Part shown: positions 1 to 9,809 of the stretch, in pieces
Layout of the letters: the number at the start of each line of letters is the position of its first letter
Position numbering within the stretch: position 1 is the stretch's first letter
The notes under the pieces: model-generated
Database searches by the model: none
Told to the model about the DNA's origin: nothing
The model's input: only the letters and a program-made list of their open reading frames with translations
Translations under genes and position numbers: made by a program
Source: Albugo candida
Taxonomy: Eukaryota > Oomycota > Peronosporomycetes > Albuginales > Albuginaceae
DNA length: 64,000 bases
Assembly: GCA_905220665.1 (NCBI GenBank)
Contig: CAJNAR010000026.1
Location: forward strand, 62,001 to 126,000
Reading direction: 5' to 3'

Positions 1-69
1 GAACGTCGTTGCGAGTTTAATTACCATGCAATCTCATCATAATTGAAAATTCGATTCGGAGCACAAAAG

Positions 70-1122
70 ATGAAAACGCTATTTCTGAAACGAACTTACG
101 CTTTTGGTGCGATTGGAGTGTTTTCAACGCGCGATTCAACTCTGCTCGCCGAACATGTGACTCTGATCCGTACGCCATCCAAATTGCACGAAGGATTTCA
201 AAGAGGATTACAAGTTACTATAAACCCCCCTTTACATCTTTCGGAGACCAACGAAGCCGATGCAAATCAGCAGTACACTGTGAAGCTTGTCATGAACGGT
301 GGCTCAACGGAAGACATACCATCGAAATTGATCACGCAACTTGGAGGCGAATTGAATCGAATACGTAAGCTGCCGTATTCTAATACTAAGTCTTTGCGTT
401 CAAGTCATTTGAAAGAGCCTTTCCAGCTTACTGTTCACGATCACACCCAGTGGGAAGAAAAACGAGAATCTTTATTGCAGTGGATCAAAATAAAGGAGCA
501 TCACACATCCCCTACATACTTTGTTGACCCGGAAGCCTATATTAAAAAATTTCCTGGAAAGTACACTTTTCGATGGGATGAAGGTATGGACAATCCATGT
601 CTTTATTTCGGCTATCATTTGAAAAACCAAGACCAATTTTTCGCAGAGGAAAAACTAAAAAATTCAGAAATTGCATTTCTTTCTCAGAAATATAAAGATG
701 ACGTGACATTTAACCCCGGCAGCGAAGCCATTAGAATTCCAAAGTTGACGCATGAATCACTAGAAAAGTCTCTTACATCGCATGGCTTCAAGAAGCTGGT
801 CGACGGTCGCTTGAGCGGATCATGTACGGGTCTTAAAAAAGTGTTTGATGAGAAAGATGTTACTTCGAATTTCGTTATTAAGATAAGCAACGTTGAACGT
901 CAAGATATAATGTTGGAGAGAGACGACTATATCCAGGAAGAGGAAGAAACCTGCTTCGTCGATCTCGTTGTGAGCTCTGAAGGCACCGTACTGGGTATCA
1001 ACACGTTGAAGGAATTTGCATTTTGCATCGATACAAGCGGGGGAATGAAGAAGTACAACTTTGAGCCTGCATCCCTGCTCTATTCAAATCTTGAATTCTC
1101 AAGTAAGAAGGTAGCGAGGTAG
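70..1122 (+). CDS. Secreted-type pepsin-like pseudoprotease (A1 family, divergent), copy 1
   Basis: The first ATG is at 70, giving 350 residues; the frame extends upstream only through a non-ATG codon. The start MKTLFLKRTYAFGAIGVFS is a weak signal peptide or anchor. Similarity to pepsin-type aspartic proteases is confined to the C-terminal lobe. The block VTFNPGSEAIRIP lines up with the second active-site consensus (A-I-F-D-T-G-T-S-L-x-x-I-P), but the catalytic Asp-Thr-Gly is Asn-Pro-Gly. A late V-L-G-x-N-x-L-K-x-F block matches the consensus I-L-G-x-x-F-L. An N-terminal VTINPPL motif is shared with the paralogue at 25105-26166. With the catalytic Asp lost it is probably not a protease; a secreted binding or inhibitor role is inference. 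It could instead be a decaying gene, but about 1 kb stays open. Identity rests on motif alignment by eye. Confidence 0.6.
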   Translation: MKTLFLKRTYAFGAIGVFSTRDSTLLAEHVTLIRTPSKLHEGFQRGLQVTINPPLHLSETNEADANQQYTVKLVMNGGSTEDIPSKLITQLGGELNRIRKLPYSNTKSLRSSHLKEPFQLTVHDHTQWEEKRESLLQWIKIKEHHTSPTYFVDPEAYIKKFPGKYTFRWDEGMDNPCLYFGYHLKNQDQFFAEEKLKNSEIAFLSQKYKDDVTFNPGSEAIRIPKLTHESLEKSLTSHGFKKLVDGRLSGSCTGLKKVFDEKDVTSNFVIKISNVERQDIMLERDDYIQEEEETCFVDLVVSSEGTVLGINTLKEFAFCIDTSGGMKKYNFEPASLLYSNLEFSSKKVAR

Positions 1123-1716
1123 CTTGTCTGCTGAAGAAGATAAAAATCGAAATACACTGCAAAATTGACTTCGTATTCACTATGTCTCTGAGTTGATAGA
1201 TTCGTCATTTCTCTGATATAATAGCGAGTGGACACTGAGACAAAAGTCGTTACTAAAAGTGGAGCCTAAAGAATGGAATAACGTATGGCTTTAATGGCAG
1301 AGTAGCTGCATATGAGAGATCTCTATTGCCTTGTCTAATTGACAGAATGAAGCTCACTATTGACCGCAACCGCTTATTGCTCGGATGACTTGAGAGCTTC
1401 ACTTGCTCTTTTTCCCACATGAAAAGACCAGGACGTCGATACCGTGAGTATGAAACTTTGACCGCAAGTGGAGTGAGGCTCGTGTACATCGATTATAAAC
1501 ATTACTGTCCTGAGTAGACGCATCCCGTCAAAGCTGCGAGTAAAATCTGACTCCTTTACAAGAGTCTGGGATGTCTTCCATTGAGACTAGAAATACAATT
1601 GCTATAAAAGTGAGACAGTATTGGGGCTATTTATGTATATACTGGTAATTAAAATAGTGTTTGCAATCTTGATACCGAACTTAATATAATAACAAAGCGC
1701 TGTCACAATTCAACAA
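1123..1716. other. Intergenic, no gene recognised
   Basis: About 600 bp between the pepsin-like gene and the DUF1764 gene. Only short chance frames are present. The last 100 bases are AT-rich and probably hold the promoter of the downstream gene. Confidence 0.5.
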
Positions 1717-2226
1717 ATGGTCGCAACGTCAAACTCATGCCAACAGTCTCACACACAAACAGTTAGTTGCACGAAAAATCGTGCCAAGTCCAAAAAGCGC
1801 AAAGGAAAGGCAACTGAATGTGTAGCACCAGAATCTCAAAGCGAGGAAACCAAGTCCAAAGTCAATGAATTGGACTTACTGTTTGACACATTGCGAACAA
1901 ACAAGAGAAAAAAGAAAGAATTAAATGTAAAGGAAAGCAACGAGCGCGAGGTCGAATATAAACGCTTGAAAAAAGAAAAAGAACAACTTAATGAATTCAT
2001 CAAAACGTTAGAAAGCAACAGTACGTAGTCAATACAATTGATGACGTACACTCACAATTATCCGATAGATGAAAATGTGACAGCGTTGGGGCACGCGAGC
2101 AACCCAAATGTAAAGCCCATTCGATACGATCAAGACGGCCTTCCAATTTACTCGGAAGAAAGTCTTCAAATAAATTGTGGAGGAAACACAAACGAGTGTC
2201 CATTCGACTGCTGGTGTTGTTTTTAG
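1717..2226 (+). CDS. DUF1764 family protein (two exons)
   Basis: Exons 1717-2020 and 2069-2226 are joined across a 48-bp intron (donor GTACGT, acceptor GATAG, phase 1), giving 153 residues. The N-terminal half is Lys/Arg-rich with a NELDLLF segment followed by a KRKKKE stretch. The C-terminus reads DGLPIYSEESL, then a GG-N-T-x-E-CPFDCWCCF end. That layout is the hallmark of the eukaryotic DUF1764 family: a basic, nucleolar-looking N-terminus, a D-G-x-x-I-Y-[ST]-E-E-x-L motif and a terminal CPFDCxCCF cysteine cluster. Without the intron the first frame stops at 2028 and loses the conserved tail, so splicing is needed. Molecular function of the family is not established; the cysteine cluster suggests metal binding. 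Confidence 0.85.
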
Positions 2227-2779
2227 TTGGCAAGTGTGACATCATATACAGGTTGGCGGAGCTGGCGGATGGGATGAGTTGGGCCTTGTCATAATTGATT
2301 CTATAGTATTTCGTATCGATTCATGCCCGATCACTTGAATGGCTCTAAAACTACCTTTAGATACTGGTCAAGTCGAGGATGCTAATGTAGATAACGTGAA
2401 TCACACGGAGTAGTTATTTAGATGCTGGTGACATTGAATAAGAGCGCAGTGATTTGACCAATATATACAGAGTGGGAATCCGCATCCGTGGCGATAGATA
2501 TTACCAGTGTTCCTGAATTGGTGCAATTTGAAAGACGAAATGTCCGGGTGGGACATGTATAGGAAAGTAACGCTACGGACAAAGGACTGTGTATCGACTG
2601 CAATGAGAATGCACATTTAGTCGTTGTGAGAAAGCAACGAGTGAATTGTGTATCTTGAAAGACTTAAACCCGCGACAGATCGGAAAGTCAACACGTCGCG
2701 CATTAATCACCTTTACAGTTTTCTATCACGCTATCAGTATCAACATTCGTGTATGCGATGAGAATCTCCATTACATTGA
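2227..2779. other. Intergenic, no gene recognised
   Basis: Short overlapping frames on the minus strand near 2400-2616 have no recognisable motif. I see no repeat or RNA gene here. Confidence 0.4.
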
Positions 2780-3073
2780 TTATTGTCGCTTTGAGTCGGG
2801 ATAGTCAGCACAGCATTGCCCACCCATTCCTGCTGATTCATGTACGGTGACATTGATTCCTGGAGGCATAGATACTTGATCCGGTTTCTCGCAAATCGTC
2901 GCTGTTGAACGACTTGACTCATCATAGCGAGACGGTACACGAGCGGAGAATATTTGACGGAACTGTATAAACTTTTCGTTGTCATTCAACTTGTCATTCT
3001 CCAGGATCAACTTGAAGCGTTGAAAATTATCTCTATCGTACGGTACACTGTGTGAAGACGTGCCCGCTCCCAT
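2780..3073 (-). CDS. Small hydrophilic protein with N-myristoylation-type start
   Basis: 97 residues from an ATG at 3073. The N-terminus MGAGTSS fits the N-myristoylation consensus (Gly2, small residue at position 6). The rest is hydrophilic with an ENDKLNDNEKFIQFRQIF helical segment and a late GGQCCAD cysteine pair that could be palmitoylated. No domain is recognised. It lies downstream of and co-directional with the LYR gene, with a 178-bp gap. That it is a real gene is inferred from the myristoylation start and codon-like composition; it may have further exons. Dual lipid attachment would place it on the plasma or flagellar membrane. Confidence 0.4.
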   Translation of the reverse strand: MGAGTSSHSVPYDRDNFQRFKLILENDKLNDNEKFIQFRQIFSARVPSRYDESSRSTATICEKPDQVSMPPGINVTVHESAGMGGQCCADYPDSKRQ

Positions 3074-3251
3074 CGCGAAAAGGAAATCAACGACGGGTCG
3101 GATCCGTTGTCAGCCGTATCGATACTGCGGAAAAGCACACGGTATGAAATGCAGTCATTTTGTGTTATCATCTATGAATAGAAGCTACAAGCTTTTGGCT
3201 CATTCGGCACTACGAAATCTACTCGACGCAACTTCCACTCGAATTAAATAG

Positions 3252-3596
3252 TTACGTCCGATTCCAGGGCCAAGACATCTTCACAGCATCAACCCCTTGA
3301 CCGTTTGTGTGTTCCGGATTCCGATTCACGTTCCTTTTTTGATGTTGCTTGGACACAGCAGTATCAACCAAACTGCTGACATACTTTAATTGCTCCTTTC
3401 CGTATCTCAAAAGCAACTGAATTTGTTCTTCTTCTTCAACAAAGCGACAATTTTCAAAATCAACGCGTATTTGTCGTCGAATGTCAGAACGAGTAGATGT
3501 CGGTAATTTGGCTGTGACTCGTTGGAATTCTCGATACTGTCGAAGAGCGGCAGCCCGATTTATGAAGAAGCGCAGCGAGTGTATTTTTTTGTGCAT
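3252..3596 (-). CDS. LYRM2: LYR-motif protein, LYRM2-like (mitochondrial)
   Basis: 114 residues from an ATG at 3596. Residues 8-70 follow the Complex1_LYR layout. A basic first helix holds R-Q-Y-R in place of the strict L-Y-R, then comes a LP-x-S-T-R-S-D linker. A second helix (IRRQIRVDFENCR) and a third with EEEEQIQLLLRYGKEQLK follow. The spacing matches LYRM2: a D/E-F-R-x-N-[KR] type segment, then E-E-x-x-I-x-x-x-x-x-x-G. LYR proteins bind acyl-ACP in the mitochondrial matrix and help assemble respiratory complexes; LYRM2 is linked to complex I. The polar C-terminal tail of about 40 residues is not conserved. The departure from strict LYR (QYR) is worth noting. Confidence 0.7.
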   Translation of the reverse strand: MHKKIHSLRFFINRAAALRQYREFQRVTAKLPTSTRSDIRRQIRVDFENCRFVEEEEQIQLLLRYGKEQLKYVSSLVDTAVSKQHQKRNVNRNPEHTNGQGVDAVKMSWPWNRT

Positions 3597-3930
3597 CCTG
3601 AATTACGAAACTTGCCCTTAGAGCAGGACGCACGACCCAAATGTATGTGCCATCAACAAACTCGGCTTTTTACATGCAAGAAATCGAACGGTGACAAACT
3701 TTTGACTCGACAGCCTGAAAGAGTCGTTGACAGTAGGGTTCCGGTAGCTTCTGAAGCACGACCACAGCGAGACGAATCGATCTTTGAAATAGATAATTGA
3801 CTATATCACAACCAAAGTGTGAAAACCGCGGTCATATTTATTTCCATGCGACGACCTCACTACTGTAGCCATCTTTTAAAATTTCTTCCATTGATTTTCG
3901 TAGCGACTTGTGAATTAATTAAAAAGTCAA
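3597..3930. other. Divergent promoter region
   Basis: Lies between the LYR gene (minus) and the START/FYVE-like gene (plus). A plus frame at 3522-3800 overlaps the LYR start antisense and shows no domain; I treat it as chance. Confidence 0.45.
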
Positions 3931-6278
3931 ATGATCGCGCATTATGTCTCATTTATTAATACAATATTTCTAATGGTTCAACAGACAACAGAGCGTCGCT
4001 CCTCGTTTGCTCCAAATGATTTGAACACACAACGAGCCAGTCGCATTGAATCTGCGACGTATTTGAGCCACTACCGTCAAGTAACAGATTCTCGACTACA
4101 TGAGACTTTACAGGAATACAAGTCTCATTGCAGGCATTTGAATTCCTCTATCGAAACGTATCGTAGAGCGTACGTTCCAGCAATAGCGTCCAAAGCCACT
4201 TCCAATTGGCAGCTTATAAAGAGAAAACACAACATTTGCGTTTATCATAAACACCGTAAACGCCATTCATCCGCACGGACCACAGCTTCTCTCGATGAGT
4301 TTACAAGACCCAAAGGCGATAATCTGATTAAAGCAAGCGGTCATTTGCATGGGACTACGGTTCAAGAGCTCCTTCGTGGCGTGCTCGCCACGACCACTGA
4401 AGATTTGAGACTGACTTCGAGTATGTTGCATCCCAACTCTTTTGTGGACGCTCATATCGTCAGTGTTGGGGATACTGATACGTCACCTTGCAATACGTCT
4501 TCAGCTATACACAATGTGGCCGACACACTTCCGGAATATCAAGGGTTTCTCTCGCATGTGTTTAAATTTCCAGGCATTCCGATGTCTCTCCTACGCTATC
4601 GACATTTCATGTGCTACAATGTTTGTCTTTACACTGACGTTTTGTATCAGAAATCATTTAATTCTTTTTTGAATTGTAGCGAATTGGCACTGTTTTAGAC
4701 AATCAGAGCGGCGAGACGTATGGATACTACATGCTGGAAGCAGTGGATCTTCCATCCGATCTACTCTTTATGCATGAAAATGAGCACTATCATCAGTCAA
4801 AAGTGATGGAGACTACCTTTCATGACGATGGACCTCGACAAACTGATTCCATGGAGCGTCATCTCGAAGAACTGGGAGATGGTTGTTGGTCAAAAAAAGC
4901 TCAAAAATGCGATTATCATACAACAAAAGCCTCGTTATCCTTTACTTGGCTGTTAAAGCAAACCAAACAAGATCTCGTTCAAGTATTCGTATCGAGTGAT
5001 TTCAACCTCGGGAAATTAATCACGCCTCGACTTGGAAGACACTTTATTGCCCAACTTCTTCTCTCCTATCTTACGAATGCACGAAGCTGCTATCAAGCGA
5101 AATTATGTACGCTGGTGCTTACAGATCCTGTGAGTCGCGGAAATTTCAGAATCACTCAGCACGCCAACAAAACTAAACAGCGGAGACAGAGTTTTGTGAA
5201 TTCGGAATTTGAGTCTCTTCGAGAGCAAAGACGTCAAGTGTGCTCCATCTGTAGCGTACAGATCTCTCCATTGCTTCTACGCAGTCTCACATCGGGAAAA
5301 AAAGTTCGATATGGTAAGATTTTGCATTGCCAAGCTTGTTCTCATCCCGTATGTCGACGATGTTGCACCAAGCAGATTTTGTTTTCAAAAGCACTTTTGA
5401 CGAAATGGTCGGAAACATCTGACGATTCGAGTCGGTTTCATTGGTGGAAACATTCGAGAAACATTGGAGACACATCAAATCGATTCAATGACACGGAAAT
5501 GAGTTCCTTGGACCCTCTCGTGGCGTACGACGATATGGCTACACACGGTCGCTGGTCAGATCTACAGCTACATTGGCAGGATCAAGTTGACTTTAGACAC
5601 TTTGGACGCATTTCCGATTTGAATTCTCGACCAAATGCGAGCAAAGAGAATTCGTTTTCCTCACTTCCTCACAAAGGAGTGTTTTGTCTTGAGTGTATCT
5701 GCACATTATTACCAAATAACATCGCGTCACGAGTTCTTTTGATGAATCGACAACAGCAAATCACACTCATACAGCGAAAATGCAGATACTTTAACCAAAA
5801 ATCACGTTATTCGACAGAGACGCACTTACACAATTATCAAATGATGCGCACGATTCATGTATCGTCTTCTGAATTCTCACAGCCTTCCTTCTGTCTTTCA
5901 AAAGCACAAAAGAATGGCCGGGGTGTGCTTCGATGGTGGCATTCATTCGTAGCTGTGCTGAGAAATGATCGAAAGGCACAACGTGGACCCTCGTTCGAAC
6001 CTATGGCACTCGGCACAGGCTTGTATGAGGAAGAAGGGCAGTTTGTACTGGATACGATTTCACCATCGACTCTGTCGATTGCACGGACAAAGTCACAGAC
6101 TATGGTGCAGACGCAAGGATCGATACGATTTACGAGTATTTCGCGGACGCGAGAAAGTTTGGATGAGAATCGACGAATTACATCATCGGAAATGGATGAG
6201 GAAATGTACTCTTTTGTATCGTGTAGTGAGTATCAGAGTTATGGAGGGAAACTAAGAGTGGAAGATGCTGTTGCTTGA
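3931..6278 (+). CDS. Oomycete START-like / FYVE-like zinc-finger protein (two exons)
   Basis: Exons 3931-4620 and 4680-6278 give 762 residues. The 59-bp intron has a GTTTGT donor, a TTACACTGAC branch-like site and a TTTTTTGAATTGTAG acceptor (phase 0). The acceptor is well supported because frame 2 becomes continuous as RIGTVLDNQSGETYGYY just upstream of 4731; the donor is less sure. Residues about 190-400 resemble the START-like lipid-binding region common in oomycete FYVE proteins. The zinc-binding part begins with C-S-I-C near residue 418, then HCQACSHPVCRRCC near 446-459, and a late C-L-E-C near 568. The HCxxCxxxxCxxCC core is FYVE-like, but the R(R/K)HHCR basic motif is reduced and a long insert separates the last Cys pair. 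Binding to PI3P or to a protein partner cannot be told apart here. Confidence 0.65.
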
Positions 6279-6799
6279 TTAAATGTAGCGATTCAGTTTG
6301 TTGCATATCGCATAATGAAGACTTGACGGTTTGAATTGAAGCCGTTGTGGATCGATACTGAAATTGTCAAAAGCGAAGCGAGTGGATCACAAGGTCATCG
6401 CCAAGATAAGCGTACGACTAGCTGTAGAGGCGGTACAACGCGGTGTACCATTAACGCTTCTTCATACTTGTTTTCCACCAATCACATTATTATAATACTA
6501 CTTTCCTTCCAATCATTTTTGTTTTCTTACTTCAGACAACCGACCGAAATGTGATAGAGTAACGACTTGAAAGATATGTTTCCTGAACGCACCTTTTAGC
6601 AGCAGTAGCTTTTTTCAGTATACATATGCTCTAGAGACAGCATTTCTGAAACTCCTATTCTTCAAATAAAAGAATTGCGAACTTTCCCTGTAGAGTGTCA
6701 TTAGAGATTCCAATTCCCTGCTTTTTATAGAGCTGCAACGAATTGACAGGGCTTTTGATATAAAATTAGCAAATCAACTAAATAGAGCCAACACTCCGC
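6279..6799. other. Intergenic, probable kinase promoter
   Basis: About 520 bp. A 72-residue frame (6336-6554) starts on a non-ATG codon and shows no domain. The remainder is AT-rich. Confidence 0.4.
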
Positions 6800-8197
6800 A
6801 TGAGACTATTTACCGTTTCCAACGCGATCGAAAAAATGAGAGATTTACATGTTCGGTACACAGCTCCATCAATGGAACGAGTTCAGCGTCAGGTATCATC
6901 ATACGCACCGGCAAGATGGCGATTTTCATCGTCCGGTATACTGGGAAAAAAGCAAGCAGTTGGGTGCTCACATGGATGCAAGCGGCGAGGGACAAATCCT
7001 TCTGATTCCATTTTCTTAGAAGGCGTATCCGAAGTAAGTGCGTACGATATTCGTACACTTCTTGGTCGTGGTACGTTTGGATCGGTTTATGTTGCACAAC
7101 ATAAAACCTCGGGGCAAATTGTTGCAATGAAAGTTATAAAAAAGTCTCAAATTGAAGAATTGCGACAGGAGACTAATGTTTTAAGGGAGCAAATGGTACA
7201 TTACACACTGGAACATCCATTTATATGTAAATTACTTGCAACGTTTCAAGATCCACAAGCGGTATACTTTGTGATGGAGTATTGTCCGGGAGGGGAGCTG
7301 TATAGTGTATTGTATGATGAAGAAGGTGAAGATCTAAGTGATGTGGAGGATTCTGTCACCGAGGAAGATGAGACGTATTCGGTCAATAGTGATCGACAAA
7401 CCGATGTGGAAGACGACGAAGACGACAGTTCATCAGAGCTTAATATGTCGCAGGTGAAGCACCGAAACTCAGTTGGGAGACCGCATGGAATTTCAATAGC
7501 AAAAGATTTGAATGAGAGAGCAAAACGCTCTTTACGAAATTCGAACTTTGGCGGCTTACGAGAGGAACACGCAGTATTTTATCTCGCTTGTGTACTTAAC
7601 GCGTTGGAGTACTTGCACGATCGCAAAATAATGTACCGTGATGTGAAATTGGAGAATATTGTATTGGATGTGAATGGATACCCTAAACTAGTCGATTTTG
7701 GATTGTCGAAACTAGATGCAACGCACTGGGAAGCAAGTAAGAGCACGACGATATGCGGCAGCATGGAATACATGGCTCCGGAATTGATTGAGCGTCAGCC
7801 GTACCATCAGGCTGTGGATTTTTGGTCGTTTGGGATTTTAATGTACGAATTATTGTTTGCTGTAACGCCTTTTTATCATCCGAATCATCGAGAGCAAGGA
7901 AGAAAGATTACCGAAGACCCAGTATACTTTCCTCATGACTTTGAAGCGCAATGCCCCGAAGCCACAGAATTGATTCGTGCTTTGTTGGCCAAGGAAGCGT
8001 CAGTGCGGCCTTGTGATTGGCAGACAATCCGACAAAGTGCATTTTTTAGGAAATATTATGTGGATACCAAAATATGGCGCAAATTGAAGGAAAGGAAATT
8101 ACGTGCCCCATTTGTACCCACATTAAAAACGGAGTTTGACACAAGTCTGTTTACGAAAGCTTTTAATTTAGGATCGGACACGGATGAAATGGAATAG
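6800..8197 (+). CDS. AGC-type serine/threonine protein kinase with acidic insert
   Basis: 465 residues, single exon, ATG at 6800. The kinase domain spans residues about 83-395. Visible elements are the glycine loop GRGTFGSV (89-96), the VAMK lysine (111), catalytic YRDVKLEN (279-286), DFG (299-301) and an AGC-type activation segment TTICGSMEYMAPE. A late APFVPTL resembles the AGC C-tail. The N-terminal 80 residues are basic with no domain. An insert of about 80 residues (172-252), rich in Asp/Glu/Ser, splits the hinge from the catalytic helix. The exact AGC subfamily (PKA/PKG-like or a lineage-specific group) is not clear. All residues needed for catalysis are present. Confidence 0.85.
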   Translation: MRLFTVSNAIEKMRDLHVRYTAPSMERVQRQVSSYAPARWRFSSSGILGKKQAVGCSHGCKRRGTNPSDSIFLEGVSEVSAYDIRTLLGRGTFGSVYVAQHKTSGQIVAMKVIKKSQIEELRQETNVLREQMVHYTLEHPFICKLLATFQDPQAVYFVMEYCPGGELYSVLYDEEGEDLSDVEDSVTEEDETYSVNSDRQTDVEDDEDDSSSELNMSQVKHRNSVGRPHGISIAKDLNERAKRSLRNSNFGGLREEHAVFYLACVLNALEYLHDRKIMYRDVKLENIVLDVNGYPKLVDFGLSKLDATHWEASKSTTICGSMEYMAPELIERQPYHQAVDFWSFGILMYELLFAVTPFYHPNHREQGRKITEDPVYFPHDFEAQCPEATELIRALLAKEASVRPCDWQTIRQSAFFRKYYVDTKIWRKLKERKLRAPFVPTLKTEFDTSLFTKAFNLGSDTDEME

Positions 8198-8279
8198 TGT
8201 ATAAAACGATGGAATAAATTAGTTTGTAGAGTGTATTCGCGCACTGTTGTTCCGACCACGTTGGCTTGCTTTGCGCGCG

Positions 8280-8582
8280 ATGGCAAAATCCAATTTGTTT
8301 CAGCTTATATGTCCAAAAAGGAACTATGGTGTGGGTCAGCGAGTAGGTCGATCCATTTGGAACAGATTTAATGAGCCTTGCTACTGGGAAATCACCAGAA
8401 TTCGACCGTCTCCGGATTTGAAGCACGGTAAAGCGTACGGGCGATTCACTTTTCGAGGTAAAAGTAGGATGTTCACGTTTGTCACTTTTTTCTAATTGTA
8501 CTAATTAGGCAACACGGATTCTAAAGAAAAACGTATCAACAATTCGCTAAAAAAGGATTGGATGTCCTTAACAAACAAATAG
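8280..8582 (+). CDS. MRPS34: Mitochondrial small ribosomal subunit protein mS34 (two exons)
   Basis: Exons 8280-8457 and 8509-8582, separated by a 51-bp intron (GTAAAA donor, CTAATTAG acceptor, phase 1), give 83 residues. ATG at 8280 starts MAKSNLFQLICPKRNYGVGQ. The body has the mS34 signature: G-V-G-x-R-V, a YWEITRIRPSPDLKHGKAYG segment, F-R-G, and a basic end with KKDW. Without the intron the frame runs into an unrelated tail, while splicing restores the K-K-D-W end typical of the family. It is a structural subunit of the mitochondrial ribosome. It lies 82 bp after the kinase stop on the same strand and tail to tail with the carrier gene. Confidence 0.85.
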
Positions 8583-8615
8583 AATCCAAACGTTTAGACA
8601 GAATGTTTTATCAAA

Positions 8616-9611
8616 CTATCCGCTTTGAACTTCGCTCTCTAACTGCAGTTTTGCCTTCTCTAAAGTGAAGCTTGGTGGCTCACTCTCTACAAAATAAGCG
8701 GTTACTTGATCCATGACCATCCATTGAATTCCATAGGAAGGGCACAATCGTGCCAACCGGGGACCCAAACCTCGATATAAAGCAAGAACGCCTTCCTCTT
8801 TTGCAATTAATCGAATTGCGTGGAACACTCCACGATATTTAGCAGTTGTGTGCTTTCCAGCTTCTTGTGCCATCAATCGTGTCTTAATCACATCCAATGG
8901 ACAATTTATACAAGGGCCAGGAATACCACCAAGCATACCGGTAAGCCCGCTTTTCCATGCAGGTAACGATTCTCCATCTTCCAATTTCCACAAGTGCGTT
9001 TTCATCGCATTATTGGACCAAAAACTACACGCTTGATTCACACCCTGTCTTCCGATTGTGGGCGCAACTCCTTTCCATAAAGCAAACGGACCTTCATTTC
9101 GTATGATTGTGAGTGCGGTATGGATCGGTCCACGGTACTTTGGCGCTTGTCCTTTGATTATATTTTGTCCCTGTAATCGAGTTTTGATCACTTCGAACGG
9201 AGTCACAATCAAAACTGCTTCTGTAGCTCCTGCCATAGCACCAGCCACAAACTCACTTGTACCGCTAACTTTTCCGTTACTGTCGCGCAACATGTACCGA
9301 TACACAGCATTGAAGTAGAAACGCGTACCGTTTTTAGTAACCACATGAATTGTCCATGGTGTAAATCCTTTGTATAGCCCTTTGGGACCTTCCGCTTTAA
9401 CCAATTTGATCCCACAATCAAACATGTTGCGATATTGCTTCGTTCTATCGAGTTGTAATCGCGTCTTGGTGACATCCAATGGCGTGAGCATTAGCGCTTC
9501 AATAACGCCTGAGCTTGCGCCTCCGATGAGCTTGCAATATGGAGGAACTGGTTGCTGCTTCCGCACATCTTTTCTTGAAGGTGCGGATCCGTTTACGTGC
9601 GAGGTTTCCAT
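8616..9611 (-). CDS. Mitochondrial carrier, succinate/fumarate-type
   Basis: 331 residues from the ATG at 9611; the frame extends upstream only via TTG. It has three repeats of the SLC25 carrier fold. Each carries the P-x-[DE]-x-x-[KR] signature: PLDVTKTRLQ, PFEVIKTRLQ and PLDVIKTRLM. Gly-rich second-helix contacts (LYKGF, LWKGV, LYRGL) follow each. Contact-site residues such as KNGTRFYFN and RQGVNQACSFWSN resemble the fungal/plant succinate-fumarate carrier (Sfc1/ACR1) more than the tricarboxylate or ADP/ATP carriers. The expected site is the inner membrane, linking the glyoxylate route to the TCA cycle. The subfamily is inferred from these segments; the family is certain. Confidence 0.85.
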   Translation of the reverse strand: METSHVNGSAPSRKDVRKQQPVPPYCKLIGGASSGVIEALMLTPLDVTKTRLQLDRTKQYRNMFDCGIKLVKAEGPKGLYKGFTPWTIHVVTKNGTRFYFNAVYRYMLRDSNGKVSGTSEFVAGAMAGATEAVLIVTPFEVIKTRLQGQNIIKGQAPKYRGPIHTALTIIRNEGPFALWKGVAPTIGRQGVNQACSFWSNNAMKTHLWKLEDGESLPAWKSGLTGMLGGIPGPCINCPLDVIKTRLMAQEAGKHTTAKYRGVFHAIRLIAKEEGVLALYRGLGPRLARLCPSYGIQWMVMDQVTAYFVESEPPSFTLEKAKLQLESEVQSG

Positions 9612-9757
9612 CAGTATAATGAGGTTACGGATGGACAAGAATGCGGGATATTATATAACAGTTACAATCACTCTTTTTTCGTCCACAAGCTCCAGAAATA
9701 AGCTGCAGTCGATTTGGGATGATGCAAGAAACTGATTCGCTTTCGTGATTCTTAATT

Positions 9758-9804
9758 GTGTACCACAAGGTACCGGTTTACATGGTACCATATTGCTGGT
9801 ACAC
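9758..9804. promoter_or_regulatory. Cluster of GTAC-centred palindromes before a start codon
   Basis: GTGTACCA at 9758-9765 is mirrored by TGGTACAC at 9797-9804. Two GGTACC sites (9769-9774 and 9784-9789) are nested between them. The cluster ends 5 bp before the ATG at 9810 and lies between the divergent carrier and coiled-coil genes. It could be a protein-binding site or a hairpin in the 5' UTR; function is unproven. Confidence 0.3.
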
Positions 9805-9809
9805 ATGAT

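Noticed and set aside
6336..6554. A 72-codon frame upstream of the kinase
   Set aside because: Starts on TTG, ends in low-complexity Ile/Phe/Ser and lacks any family; treated as promoter DNA.
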